From the NCBI GenBank assembly GCA_910587485.1, contig CAJUKN010000002.1, positions 58,378 through 122,377 on the forward strand: 64,000 nt of DNA, given 5' to 3'. Below are positions 32,212 through 41,122 of the stretch, piece after piece (the first letter of the stretch is position 1; each line of letters begins with the position of its first letter). A program made the position numbers and the translations under genes. The notes under the pieces were generated by a model. That model saw only the letters and a list, made by a program, of their open reading frames with translations, searched no databases and was not told where the DNA came from. The DNA is from an uncultured Lachnospira sp. (GTDB lineage Bacteria; Bacillota; Clostridia; Lachnospirales; Lachnospiraceae).

Positions 32212-33513
32212 TTAAGTGTTATCCTTTCTAAAAAGGCGAGAGGACATATTGCCAGATTGTACATAATCATTCAATATTAAAATATCATGCTGCATTTTAT
32301 AGACATAATTGTAGATATTTGCAGCATGAATATCCATAAATAATAAATCTTTATAATCAGCAGTCTTTGTCACTATTGGGATAGAAACTGATTTTTTGAT
32401 AGATTTTAAATAAGTTCTTCCCTTTTGATTGAATCCTAAAATTTTAATATATGGAAGTGTATCATATTGTATGCTTTTTTCTTTGTCAAAGCCAAGAATA
32501 ATCCGAAATAATATGCGTTTTATTCGTGATAAAGCATAATTTTTTGTCTTGATGCTTTCTGCAAAACTTGAAAAAGAATAATTACAGCTTCCAGTGTACC
32601 ATTGTATTGCATGGTTATAAATAGAAGCCGCTAAATCAGGCGTGACATCAATAAATCGCATCATATATTGCACAAAATAATTTTTAGCTGATGAAACAGT
32701 TTGTGAGGCTTGATATTTGTTGTTTTCAGCTTCAAATAATATGTTACTTAATTGAAATAATAAAAAAGAGGAAAAATCATCTGCATGGATAAAATTATGG
32801 TCTTGCGATTGATTTTTGTACGTTTCTATTAATTGAAGTGTTGATTGAGGTATATAAGAATCAATTGGTTTGTTTTTTTTCAGTGCTTCACGTATACCAG
32901 AGGCACTTAAATATGTTCCTTTATCAGAATAATTATTGTATCCATTACCAGTTCTTATAATTGTGAGAGGTTTTATATTGTAGTTGTTTTTAAGAATGGC
33001 TTTGATATATTCAACGCCCAAAATATTATTCGGTTCTTCTAATATTTTGCCATAATTTGCCCCTAAAATATCAGTGACAGCCATATTTCTTGATTTGGCA
33101 AAGGAATTGCCAAGGGTTAGATATTTTTTTAGTGAATTTTTATAATCAGTACTATCATTTACTAAAAATTCTGCTATTGTCTGAAGCATGTCTATATGAT
33201 TACATTCACTGCCAAAACAGATGCTATCTACATATAGCGCATGACATATGGATAGCGCTCCTTTAGCAAAACATTCAGCACTGGAAAGAGCATAGTAGGC
33301 AGGCAGTTCTACAACGAAATCCGCCCCACAATCTAAAGCGATTTGTGTTCTTGTATATTTGTCTAATATAGCTGGTTCACCACGTTGTACATAATCTCCA
33401 CTCATAATAGCAATAATACAGTCTGCATTAGATAGGTGCAATGCTTCTTGTATATGATAAATATGACCATTGTGCAGTGGATTGTATTCACAGATAATGC
33501 CAAGTGCTTTCAT
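32212..33513 (-). CDS. tmcAL: tRNA(Met) cytidine acetate ligase TmcAL
   Basis: The 433-residue protein begins MKALGIICEYNPLHNGH, the HxGH nucleotidyltransferase signature of the YlbM/TmcAL family. It charges the wobble cytidine of elongator tRNA-Met with acetate and ATP to give N4-acetylcytidine. The minus-strand ATG (33511-33513) follows GGGGGA; an upstream ATG overlapping that site adds an unlikely N-terminus. It is divergent from pta-ackA, the acetate-producing pair, a neighbourhood that matches its use of acetate. Confidence 0.92.
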   Translation of the reverse strand: MKALGIICEYNPLHNGHIYHIQEALHLSNADCIIAIMSGDYVQRGEPAILDKYTRTQIALDCGADFVVELPAYYALSSAECFAKGALSICHALYVDSICFGSECNHIDMLQTIAEFLVNDSTDYKNSLKKYLTLGNSFAKSRNMAVTDILGANYGKILEEPNNILGVEYIKAILKNNYNIKPLTIIRTGNGYNNYSDKGTYLSASGIREALKKNKPIDSYIPQSTLQLIETYKNQSQDHNFIHADDFSSFLLFQLSNILFEAENNKYQASQTVSSAKNYFVQYMMRFIDVTPDLAASIYNHAIQWYTGSCNYSFSSFAESIKTKNYALSRIKRILFRIILGFDKEKSIQYDTLPYIKILGFNQKGRTYLKSIKKSVSIPIVTKTADYKDLLFMDIHAANIYNYVYKMQHDILILNDYVQSGNMSSRLFRKDNT

Positions 33514-33674
33514 AGAATCCCCCATTTTTATTATTATAGTATATAAAATAAACAATTTATTAAATTTGTATCTACTTATAATGCAGAAATTATGGTTACA
33601 AGTATATCAGAAGTATATAAAAAGGACAAGGAGAACATAACAGAAGTAATCATTGAATTACAATAGATTTATCC

Positions 33675-33703
33675 TTGTTTTACCAAAAAAAAAGGTATAT
33701 AAT
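33675..33703 (+). promoter_or_regulatory. Promoter of pta-ackA
   Basis: TTGTTT (33675-33680), a 17-base spacer and consensus TATAAT (33698-33703), 45 bases before pta. Confidence 0.7.
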
Positions 33704-33748
33704 TACTTATATTTATTATATTAATTATTTAAGGAGGCATCAATTCTT

Positions 33749-34750
33749 ATGGCATTTATTGACACAATTTATGAGAGAGCAAAGGCAGATAAAAAAACGA
33801 TTGTATTACCAGAATCAATGGATAAAAGAACCTTTGCTGCCGCAGAAAAGATATTAAAAGAAGGTATCGCAAATCTTATTATTATTGGTACAAAAGAAGA
33901 AATTGAAGAAAATAGTAAGGGATATGACATTACAGGAGCAACGATTGTTGACCCATTTAATGACCCAAATAAGCAAAAGTATATTGATAAATTTGTTGAG
34001 TTGAGAGGAAAAAAGGGCGTAACTCCTGAATCAGCAAAAGAGATGATGGAAAAAGACTATATGTATTATGCTTGTTTGATGTGCAAATGTGGGGATGCAG
34101 ATGGTGCGGTTTCAGGTGCTTGTCATTCTACAGGAAACACAATTCGTCCAGCACTTCAGTTGTTAAAGACAAAGCCGGGAATCAGCAGTGTATCAGGATT
34201 TTTCCTTATGGAAGTTCCAGATTGTGAACTTGGCGAAAATGGATTATTTGTATTTGCAGACTGTGCTGTTAATCCAGACCTTGATTCTGAAAAGCTTGCA
34301 GAAGTGGCTGCATTATCAGCAAGTTCATTTGAGAGCTTTGTAGGTGCAAAATCAAAAGTTGCAATGTTATCGTTTTCATCATATGGCAGTGCAAAACATG
34401 ACAGAGTTACAATGGTAGCCGATGCCGTTAAGATTGCAAAAGAAAACTATCCAGATATAGCCGTTGACGGTGAACTTCAATTAGATGCAGCACTTGTTCC
34501 TGAAGTGGCAGCATTAAAAGCACCAGACAGTGAAGTTGCTGGAAAAGCAAATACATTAGTATTTCCATCTCTTGAGGCGGGAAATATCGGCTATAAGCTA
34601 GTGCAAAGACTTGCTAAAGCAGGCGCCTATGGTCCTGTTCTTCAAGGTCTTTCTATGCCAGTCAATGACCTTTCAAGAGGCTGTTTTGCAGAAGATATTG
34701 TAGGTGTTGTAGCAATGACGGCTGTTCAAGCACAAGATGCTTCTAAATAA
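33749..34750 (+). CDS. pta: Phosphate acetyltransferase
   Basis: The 333-residue short-form Pta has VSGACHSTGNTIRPALQ near residues 115-131, PVNDLSRGC near the C-terminus and VDGELQLDAALVPEVAALK. It converts acetyl-CoA and phosphate to acetyl phosphate. It has a consensus AAGGAGG site and is followed 66 bases on by ackA, giving ATP-yielding acetate formation typical of fermentative Clostridia. Confidence 0.97.
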   Translation: MAFIDTIYERAKADKKTIVLPESMDKRTFAAAEKILKEGIANLIIIGTKEEIEENSKGYDITGATIVDPFNDPNKQKYIDKFVELRGKKGVTPESAKEMMEKDYMYYACLMCKCGDADGAVSGACHSTGNTIRPALQLLKTKPGISSVSGFFLMEVPDCELGENGLFVFADCAVNPDLDSEKLAEVAALSASSFESFVGAKSKVAMLSFSSYGSAKHDRVTMVADAVKIAKENYPDIAVDGELQLDAALVPEVAALKAPDSEVAGKANTLVFPSLEAGNIGYKLVQRLAKAGAYGPVLQGLSMPVNDLSRGCFAEDIVGVVAMTAVQAQDASK

Positions 34751-34816
34751 AAATTATTAAGGAATAGACACAAATAGATTCAATTTTAAAATAACGTAGA
34801 AATGGGGATTATATAA

Positions 34817-36016
34817 ATGAATATTTTAGTATTAAACTGTGGTAGTTCATCATTAAAATATCAGCTTATTAATATGGACGATGAGAGTGTCATCGCAAAA
34901 GGACTTGTAGAACGAATTGGTATTGAGGGTTCTGTTCTTACACATAAACCAGCAGGAAAGGACAAGTATGTTGTTGAAACACCTATGAAAGACCACAATA
35001 TTGCAGTAAAGCTTGTTCTTGATGCTTTGATTGACAGTGAGCATGGTGTTATTAAGAGTACCGATGAAATTACAGCAGTAGGACATCGTGTCCTTCATGC
35101 AGGTGAAAAATATATTGAATCATGTATCGTGACAGAAGATGTAAAAAAAGTCGTAAGAGAATGTTTTGATTTAGGTCCTTTGCATAATCCAGCAAACTTA
35201 ATTGGTATTGAAGCGATTGAGGCTGCTATGCCAGGCAAGATGAATGTTGCTGTTTGGGACACAGCCTTTGGCGGTACGATGCCACCAAAAGCATACCTTT
35301 ATGCAATTCCTCGTGAATATTATGAAAAATATGGTGTTAGAAGATATGGCTTTCATGGTACAAGCCACAGTTTTGTATCAAAAGAGACGATTAAATTTGC
35401 GAATCTTGACCCTAAAACAGCAAAGGTTATTGTGTGTCATCTTGGAAATGGCGCATCCATTTCTGCATCAGTTGGTGGCAAATGTGTTGATACATCAATG
35501 GGACTTACACCACTTGAAGGTCTTATTATGGGGACACGTTCTGGCGATTTAGACCCTGCTATTTTAGAGTATCTTTGTAACCATGAAAATCTTTCAATCA
35601 GCGAGATGCTCAATATCTTAAATAAAAAATCAGGTGTTCTTGGCATGTCAGGTGGAATTTCAAGTGATTTCAGAGATTTAGAGGCAGCAGCAAATGAAGG
35701 AAATGAAATTGCTAAAGTTACATTGGAAGCATATGCTTATAGAGTTGCAAAATATATTGGTGCATACACAGCAGCTATGAATGGTGTAGATGCTATTACA
35801 TTTACAGCAGGTGTCGGTGAAAATGCAGCGTGGTTAAGACCAATGATTGCACAGTATCTTGGTTATCTTGGTGTTTGTTTGGACGAGGAAGCAAGCAAGA
35901 AAGCATGTGGTGAATGTGGAATTATATCAACACCAGATTCTAAGGTAAAACTTTGCGTTATTCCAACAAATGAAGAGCTTGCTATTGCAAGAGAAACATT
36001 GGCACTTGTTCAGTAA
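34817..36016 (+). CDS. ackA: Acetate kinase
   Basis: The 399-residue protein has both family signatures: LVLNCGSSSLKYQLI at the N-terminus and RRYGFHGTSHSFVS near residue 175, with GNGASISA and the C-terminal FTAGVGENA. It makes acetate and ATP from acetyl phosphate. Confidence 0.98.
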   Translation: MNILVLNCGSSSLKYQLINMDDESVIAKGLVERIGIEGSVLTHKPAGKDKYVVETPMKDHNIAVKLVLDALIDSEHGVIKSTDEITAVGHRVLHAGEKYIESCIVTEDVKKVVRECFDLGPLHNPANLIGIEAIEAAMPGKMNVAVWDTAFGGTMPPKAYLYAIPREYYEKYGVRRYGFHGTSHSFVSKETIKFANLDPKTAKVIVCHLGNGASISASVGGKCVDTSMGLTPLEGLIMGTRSGDLDPAILEYLCNHENLSISEMLNILNKKSGVLGMSGGISSDFRDLEAAANEGNEIAKVTLEAYAYRVAKYIGAYTAAMNGVDAITFTAGVGENAAWLRPMIAQYLGYLGVCLDEEASKKACGECGIISTPDSKVKLCVIPTNEELAIARETLALVQ

Positions 36017-36094
36017 AAGCAATAACAAGTATGTTTTTTAACTTTCAGCAATATAGAACGAAACTACTATGACATATAATATGTAAAATTTTTA

Positions 36095-36123
36095 TTGACA
36101 AATAACATATAGGTGCGTATAAT
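36095..36123 (+). promoter_or_regulatory. Consensus sigma-A promoter of the DUF177-rpmF unit
   Basis: Perfect TTGACA (36095-36100), a 17-base spacer and perfect TATAAT (36118-36123). This is the strongest promoter match in the window, fitting a ribosomal protein operon. Confidence 0.9.
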
Positions 36124-36149
36124 AGAAAAAGTGTGAATTGGAGACAATT

Positions 36150-36671
36150 ATGCTAATTGATTTTAGAGAACTTCTATTCGGTACAAGGGATTTGCTTTCA
36201 CAGCAGGTTGAACTTGAGATAAACACCATTGATAATGGCGTTTCAAGTTATGATATTGTAAAAAAAGAACCTTTTGAATTATGTCTGACAAAGACTGGCA
36301 AAGGTAAGTTTCATATCAGTGCAAAATCGTTTGTGAGGCTTTGTATTCCTTGTGATAGGTGTCTGGAACCTGTCAATATAGATGTCGATTTTGTAATTGA
36401 TGAATCTGTTGATATGGCAGAGATATCGGAGAATGAAGAATGTGAAGAAAAAGACTATATTGATGGATACAACCTCGACGTGGACAAGCTTGTTTTTAGT
36501 GAAATATTATTGTCCATGCCTAGAAAAAATTTGTGTAAGGAGGACTGCAAGGGACTATGTCTTGTTTGCGGTGCAAACCTTAACATAGCCGAATGTGGTT
36601 GTGACAGGTCTGTTTTAGACCCAAGAATGTCTGTTTTCAAGGATATTTTAAACGATTTTAAGGAGGTGTAA
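36150..36671 (+). CDS. YceD/DUF177 family protein
   Basis: The 173-residue protein has the C-terminal Cys motif CKGLCLVCGANLNIAECGC and an upstream C-x2-C (CIPCDRCLEP). It is the usual partner upstream of rpmF; the family is linked to 23S rRNA accumulation in plants and bacteria. The ATG at 36150 lies eight bases after GGAG, and an upstream TTG at 36138 would include that site. It is four bases from rpmF. Confidence 0.92.
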   Translation: MLIDFRELLFGTRDLLSQQVELEINTIDNGVSSYDIVKKEPFELCLTKTGKGKFHISAKSFVRLCIPCDRCLEPVNIDVDFVIDESVDMAEISENEECEEKDYIDGYNLDVDKLVFSEILLSMPRKNLCKEDCKGLCLVCGANLNIAECGCDRSVLDPRMSVFKDILNDFKEV

Positions 36672-36675
36672 CTAT

Positions 36676-36855
36676 ATGTCAATTTGTCCAAAGAATAAAT
36701 CTTCTAAGGCTAGAAGAGACAAGAGAAGAGCAAACTGGAAGATGAGTGTTCCAAATCTTGTTAAGTGCAGCAAGTGTGGTGCTTTGATGATGCCTCACAG
36801 AGTTTGCAAATCTTGTGGTTCATATAATAAAAAAGAAATTATTGCTGTTGATTAA
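36676..36855 (+). CDS. rpmF: 50S ribosomal protein L32
   Basis: The 59-residue protein begins MSICPKNKSSKARRDKRRAN and has two Cys pairs, C-x2-C at KCSKCG and KSCG with the preceding VC, forming a zinc ribbon. It has an AGGAGG site. In many Firmicutes plsX follows; here a terminator and an unrelated gene follow instead. Confidence 0.96.
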   Translation: MSICPKNKSSKARRDKRRANWKMSVPNLVKCSKCGALMMPHRVCKSCGSYNKKEIIAVD

Positions 36856-36887
36856 TAAAGCGATAAAATGCAATGGAATCTTAATGA

Positions 36888-36931
36888 TGGGATTGTTGTA
36901 AAATGAGAAAACTCATTTTGCGGCAATCCCA
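36888..36931 (+). terminator. Rho-independent terminator after rpmF
   Basis: TGGGATTG plus GTAAAATGAG (36888-36907) pair with CTCATTTTGC plus CAATCCCA (36912-36931), with a small TT/GG internal mismatch and an AAAA loop. A T-rich stretch follows. The remaining gap to 37145 shows no gene, with only a TATAAT near 37104 as possible promoter. Confidence 0.75.
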
Positions 36932-37145
36932 TTATTTAATTTAGCTTCATCAGGGAAGTTTTCTGCTTTTTAAACGAAAGTTAGGCTTGTTTATTTAAAA
37001 TTTGTAAAAAGGAAAATAATAAATATATAGAAGGTTTTTATGTTTAATACCAATTAGCGTTAATATCCATTTCGTAAAGTAAATACAAAAAGTCTATTTT
37101 TTGATATAATAATATTAAAAAATAGCTATAGGGAGGAATAAACTT

Positions 37146-39224
37146 ATGAAAAGAGTTAGTAAGGCATTGAGTTTACTGATAATATGGATATTAATGTTTA
37201 ACATGTTATTTGTAAACACGGATACTGCATTAGCGGAGGATACTGTAAGAGGAACGTGCGGAGAGACTATAAGTTGGATTTTAGGTGGCAATGGAACACT
37301 TTTAATTGAAGGAACAGGAAAGCTGTCTTATCCATCAGAGGGAGATAAAAATTCATGGTATCCATATATTGATAAAATTAAAAAGGTCATCATTAAAGAA
37401 GGAATTACAGAAATTAGTTATAGTGTATTTGAAATGTGTTATAATTTAACTAGTGTAGAACTGCCAGAAGGTATGACAAGTATAGGAAATATGGCGTTTT
37501 ATGAATGTTATAATTTAAGTGATATCAATTTCCCAGAAAGTATGACATCATTAGGAGATGAGGCGTTTTATAGCTGTTCTAGTTTAAGCAATTTGCAAAT
37601 TCCCGCAAAGTTGACAAATATAGGGAAATATACATTTAATGGCTGCAGTAAATTAGATAGCATAGAAGTTGCAAAAGAAAATTCAGTTTATGACAGTAGG
37701 GATAATTGCAATGCAATTATTGAAACAAAAAGTAATAAATTAATAGCAGGATGTAAAAATACTAAGATACCAGCTAGTGTAACAAGTATAGCAACTTATG
37801 CCATTTCTTTTTGTGACGAGCTAAGCAGCATACAAATACCAGCTAGTGTAATAAATATAGAAGAATCTGCTTTTTATAAATGTAGTGGAATAATGAGTAT
37901 AGAAGTTGCAAAAGAAAATCCAGTTTATGACAGCAGAGAATATTGTAATGCAATTATTAAGACAGCTAGCAATGAATTGATTTTAGGTTGTAATAATACA
38001 AAAATTCCATCAGGAATAACAAGCATAAAAGATTATGCTTTATTTAATTGTAAAAATTTAAGTAGTATAGAAATCCCAACTAGTGTATCGAATATAGGTG
38101 AGTACGCATTTAAAGGCTGTAATGGATTAAATAGTATTATTGTATCAAAAGATAATCCTGTCTATGACAGTAGAAATGACTGCAATGCGATTATTAAAAC
38201 AAGGGATAATACCTTGATTGTAGGTTGTAGTAATACAAAAATCCCAACAAGTGTAACAGAAATAGGAGATTCTGCATTTTATAATTGTAATAAGTTAGAG
38301 CATATTGAAATTCCTTCTAGTGTAAACAGTATAGGTAAATATGTATTTTATTATTGCAGTGGACTAATTGATATAACAAATCATTCAAAAGCTTCTATAT
38401 CATTATCACAAGTAAAAGATGACTATAGTTTGGTTTTATTAGGTATCTATAATGATAGTAAATTAAAAGGAAAATGGGTTCTTAAGGGTACATCAACAGA
38501 AGTTACTAATATTGCAAATGGACAGACAGCCATGTGGAAAAGCAATGAAACATCTACAAATGTAAAGTATGGTGATGTTAATGCAGATGGTAACATTAAT
38601 ATTGGGGATGCTGTCTTTTTAAAGAAATATCTTGCAAATATGAATGTGACGATAGATAAAAAAGCTTCCGATGTCAATCTTGATGGTGATATTAATGTAT
38701 CCGATGTAATATTAATATTGAAGTCTCTTGCAGGAATGAATGTTGTTCTAGGTTCAGCAACGCAGCCGACACCACCAGTAGAGCCGCCAACACAGCCAAT
38801 AGAACCGCCAACAGAAGATATAACGAAAAATTATCCAGATATAACGATATATCCAGATAGTATGGTAAAGATGACAACTTCAGATGGTCCAGTTTATGCA
38901 ATGAAAATATTGATAACAAATAATTCTCCTTATACGTTTGTAATGGGTGAGGGAAATGATGTTATGATATATAGAAAACGTAATTTAACAAGCAATACAT
39001 ATCTTTTAGCAATAACAAAGGATAATAAATTAATATCAGGTACAAATCAGCTTGTTGTTGCACCAAAAGAAAGTACATATTTTTATGGATTTGAGGGGGA
39101 AGAGCTTACATATATTAACAGAAATGCACTATTAGGCTTAACATGTAAAATAAACGGAAAAGCTTATGTAGTAATAGTAGATGATAAGACTGGGAAAATA
39201 GTAAGTTTATCGGAAAGACAATAA
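37146..39224 (+). CDS. Secreted leucine-rich-repeat protein with dockerin domain
   Basis: The 692-residue protein has a signal peptide (about 1-31, cleavage near ALAED), BspA-type leucine-rich repeats (about 80-430), and a type I dockerin with two calcium loops, DVNADGNINIGDAVFLKKYL and DVNLDGDINVSDVILILKSL (about 478-535). A Pro/Thr linker (about 540-560) and an unrecognised C-terminal domain follow. A dockerin implies docking to a cohesin, but no cohesin is in the window. BspA-like repeats are common on host-associated bacteria and often bind host or bacterial ligands. GGGAGG lies ten bases before the ATG. Confidence 0.9.
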   Translation: MKRVSKALSLLIIWILMFNMLFVNTDTALAEDTVRGTCGETISWILGGNGTLLIEGTGKLSYPSEGDKNSWYPYIDKIKKVIIKEGITEISYSVFEMCYNLTSVELPEGMTSIGNMAFYECYNLSDINFPESMTSLGDEAFYSCSSLSNLQIPAKLTNIGKYTFNGCSKLDSIEVAKENSVYDSRDNCNAIIETKSNKLIAGCKNTKIPASVTSIATYAISFCDELSSIQIPASVINIEESAFYKCSGIMSIEVAKENPVYDSREYCNAIIKTASNELILGCNNTKIPSGITSIKDYALFNCKNLSSIEIPTSVSNIGEYAFKGCNGLNSIIVSKDNPVYDSRNDCNAIIKTRDNTLIVGCSNTKIPTSVTEIGDSAFYNCNKLEHIEIPSSVNSIGKYVFYYCSGLIDITNHSKASISLSQVKDDYSLVLLGIYNDSKLKGKWVLKGTSTEVTNIANGQTAMWKSNETSTNVKYGDVNADGNINIGDAVFLKKYLANMNVTIDKKASDVNLDGDINVSDVILILKSLAGMNVVLGSATQPTPPVEPPTQPIEPPTEDITKNYPDITIYPDSMVKMTTSDGPVYAMKILITNNSPYTFVMGEGNDVMIYRKRNLTSNTYLLAITKDNKLISGTNQLVVAPKESTYFYGFEGEELTYINRNALLGLTCKINGKAYVVIVDDKTGKIVSLSERQ
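37665..38375 (+). repeat. Three tandem 237-bp repeats inside the LRR gene
   Basis: Units start at 37665, 37902 and 38139, exactly 237 bases (79 residues) apart. Each begins with a version of VAKENPVYDSR-x-CNAII and runs through several LRR blocks. The DNA is visibly similar between units, especially the first two, indicating internal duplication of LRR blocks. Confidence 0.85.
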
Positions 39225-39240
39225 TATATTGTTAACAATT

Positions 39241-39285
39241 AAAAAAGCTGTAGCACTTGAAATATAAGTGTTACAGCTTTTTTTT
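39241..39285 (+). terminator. Rho-independent terminator after the LRR gene
   Basis: A long stem with the arms AAGCTGTAGCACTT (39245-39258) and AAGTGTTACAGCTT (39266-39279), flanked by A-run and T-run (could work in both directions). Confidence 0.9.
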
Positions 39286-39375
39286 GTACAGTTCATTGAT
39301 TTTAAAATTTTATTTTAACTAAGAAAAAATAATCTTGTATGTATATTTTAATAATAAAGTATAGAAAATCAAATA

Positions 39376-39404
39376 TTGACATACAGATAATAATTGTATA
39401 AAGT
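39376..39404 (+). promoter_or_regulatory. Possible promoter of the GT-C-like gene
   Basis: Perfect TTGACA (39376-39381) with TAAAGT (39399-39404) at 17 bases; a TATAAA at 39397 is closer to consensus but only 15 bases away. Confidence 0.45.
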
Positions 39405-39476
39405 ATGGTGACATACGTATATAATTTTTACACTGCAAAACAACGTGAATGATTAATAGCATGGAGGATGCTAGAA

Positions 39477-40979
39477 ATGAAAATAAAAAATAAATATATA
39501 GAGATAAACCATAAATGCAATGTGATTTTTAGTGCTTTTAATAATTGTGTGCAGTATTATATGGCAGGTCATAAAAAAATTTTGTTGATATTAGGAATGA
39601 TTTGTATATTTATTTCCCCAATATTTTTTGCAAGAAAAAGTTTGGATAATGATATCTGGTTTTTATTAAATTCAGGAAGGTATATTTTAAATCATGGTTT
39701 TACTGCAATAGAACCATTTTCAATACATGAGGGATTAGCATTTTCATTTCAGCAAGGATTGACAGATATCTATTTTTATGGTGCTTATAAATTGGGTGGT
39801 GAAAAATTATTAATAGCTGTCATTATGGCAGAGGCTATTGTTATGCTTATTTTATATTATCGGCTGTGTAAAATCGTATCAGATGGACATACAGGACAGA
39901 GTATGCTTTCAACTATCTTATTTTCAGGCATATCTTCTATTTTTATGACAACAAGACCACAAATTAGTTCTTTTATTGTCTTGATAGTAGAATTGATAAT
40001 TTTGGAAAAATGGGTACGCACACAGCATCATCAATTCTTATTTTTTTTACCAGTGTTGTCTGCTTTAGAAATTAATCTTCATGCAGCTACATGGTGGATG
40101 TTGTTTATTTTTATGATGCCTTATTTATTTGAAGTAAAATGGATAAAAGGTGAGCGAGTAAAGCCAGACCAATATAGGAAAAAACCATTAATTTTGGCAG
40201 GACTGAGTATGTTTTTATCAGGATTTTTTAATCCATATGGATTGGATAATATTTTATATCTTATAAAATCACAAGGGACAAAATATAGTCAATATATTGA
40301 TGAAATGAAACCATGTACATATGAGAGTTTTGGCATGTATTTAATAATTGGTATAAGCGCTATTATTTTAGTGCATCATCTTCGTAGTTTGAAAGTGATT
40401 AAATTGCGGTATGTATATTTATATCTTGGAACAGTTTTAATGACATTAGTCAATCAGCGAAGTGAAGTATTATTTGCAATGGTGGCATTAATGATAACCG
40501 CTTATGAATTTAGAAAGTCAAAAGTAACACATTTTTCAATTGCATGGCTGTTTTGTTATGTGGAGATTGTTGTGGGAGTATATATCGTTTTTTCACGCTT
40601 AAAACCACAAGAATCATATGAAACGGCTTTAAATGAGCATAGGCAAATTATTTCTTATTTGCAAAATTGTGCTTCAAAAGATGCACATTTATTTACAGAT
40701 TACAATGCAGGAGGTTTGTATGAATTTGAAGGGTATTCATGTTTTATTGATGCGCGAATGGAAGTGTATCTAAAAAGTATGAATGGGGTAAAAAGTTTTT
40801 TTGATGAGTATGTGGAGGCAGAAATGGGGGCGATATACTATCATAATTTTTTAAAGGCATATGATTTTGATTATTATATTTTTGATAAGAGTCGAACTTT
40901 TTATATCAATGTATCACATGATAACCGATATCTTTGTTTGTATGAAACAGACCAATATGCACTATTTAAGAACAGATAG
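39477..40979 (+). CDS. Polytopic membrane protein, GT-C glycosyltransferase-like
   Basis: The 500-residue protein has about ten hydrophobic segments and, after the first one, a loop LDNDIWFLLNSGRYI with paired acidic residues, as seen in GT-C fold enzymes that use lipid-linked sugars. The C-terminal 110 residues are soluble (YNAGGLYEFEGYSCFIDARM). I do not recognise a named family, so the GT-C idea is inference from topology and this loop. The ATG at 39477 is nine bases after GGAGG. The next gene is a UDP-galactopyranose-mutase-like protein, compatible with surface glycan work. Confidence 0.55.
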   Translation: MKIKNKYIEINHKCNVIFSAFNNCVQYYMAGHKKILLILGMICIFISPIFFARKSLDNDIWFLLNSGRYILNHGFTAIEPFSIHEGLAFSFQQGLTDIYFYGAYKLGGEKLLIAVIMAEAIVMLILYYRLCKIVSDGHTGQSMLSTILFSGISSIFMTTRPQISSFIVLIVELIILEKWVRTQHHQFLFFLPVLSALEINLHAATWWMLFIFMMPYLFEVKWIKGERVKPDQYRKKPLILAGLSMFLSGFFNPYGLDNILYLIKSQGTKYSQYIDEMKPCTYESFGMYLIIGISAIILVHHLRSLKVIKLRYVYLYLGTVLMTLVNQRSEVLFAMVALMITAYEFRKSKVTHFSIAWLFCYVEIVVGVYIVFSRLKPQESYETALNEHRQIISYLQNCASKDAHLFTDYNAGGLYEFEGYSCFIDARMEVYLKSMNGVKSFFDEYVEAEMGAIYYHNFLKAYDFDYYIFDKSRTFYINVSHDNRYLCLYETDQYALFKNR

Positions 40980-41009
40980 TTAATTAATTTAATTATTTGC
41001 CAATTTTTA

Positions 41010-41033
41010 CCGCCTGAAATTGGCGGTTTTTTA
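41010..41033 (+). terminator. Rho-independent terminator after the GT-C-like gene
   Basis: ACCGCC (41010-41015) pairs with GGCGGT (41023-41028), followed by a T-run to 41033. Confidence 0.8.
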
Positions 41034-41122
41034 TTGAAACGAAGGAAGCTAATCAAGCATATTGTATGTTGTTTGTAAAACTAAGGCAATTTATGGATAA
41101 AAAAAGAAAGAGGAATTTATTA

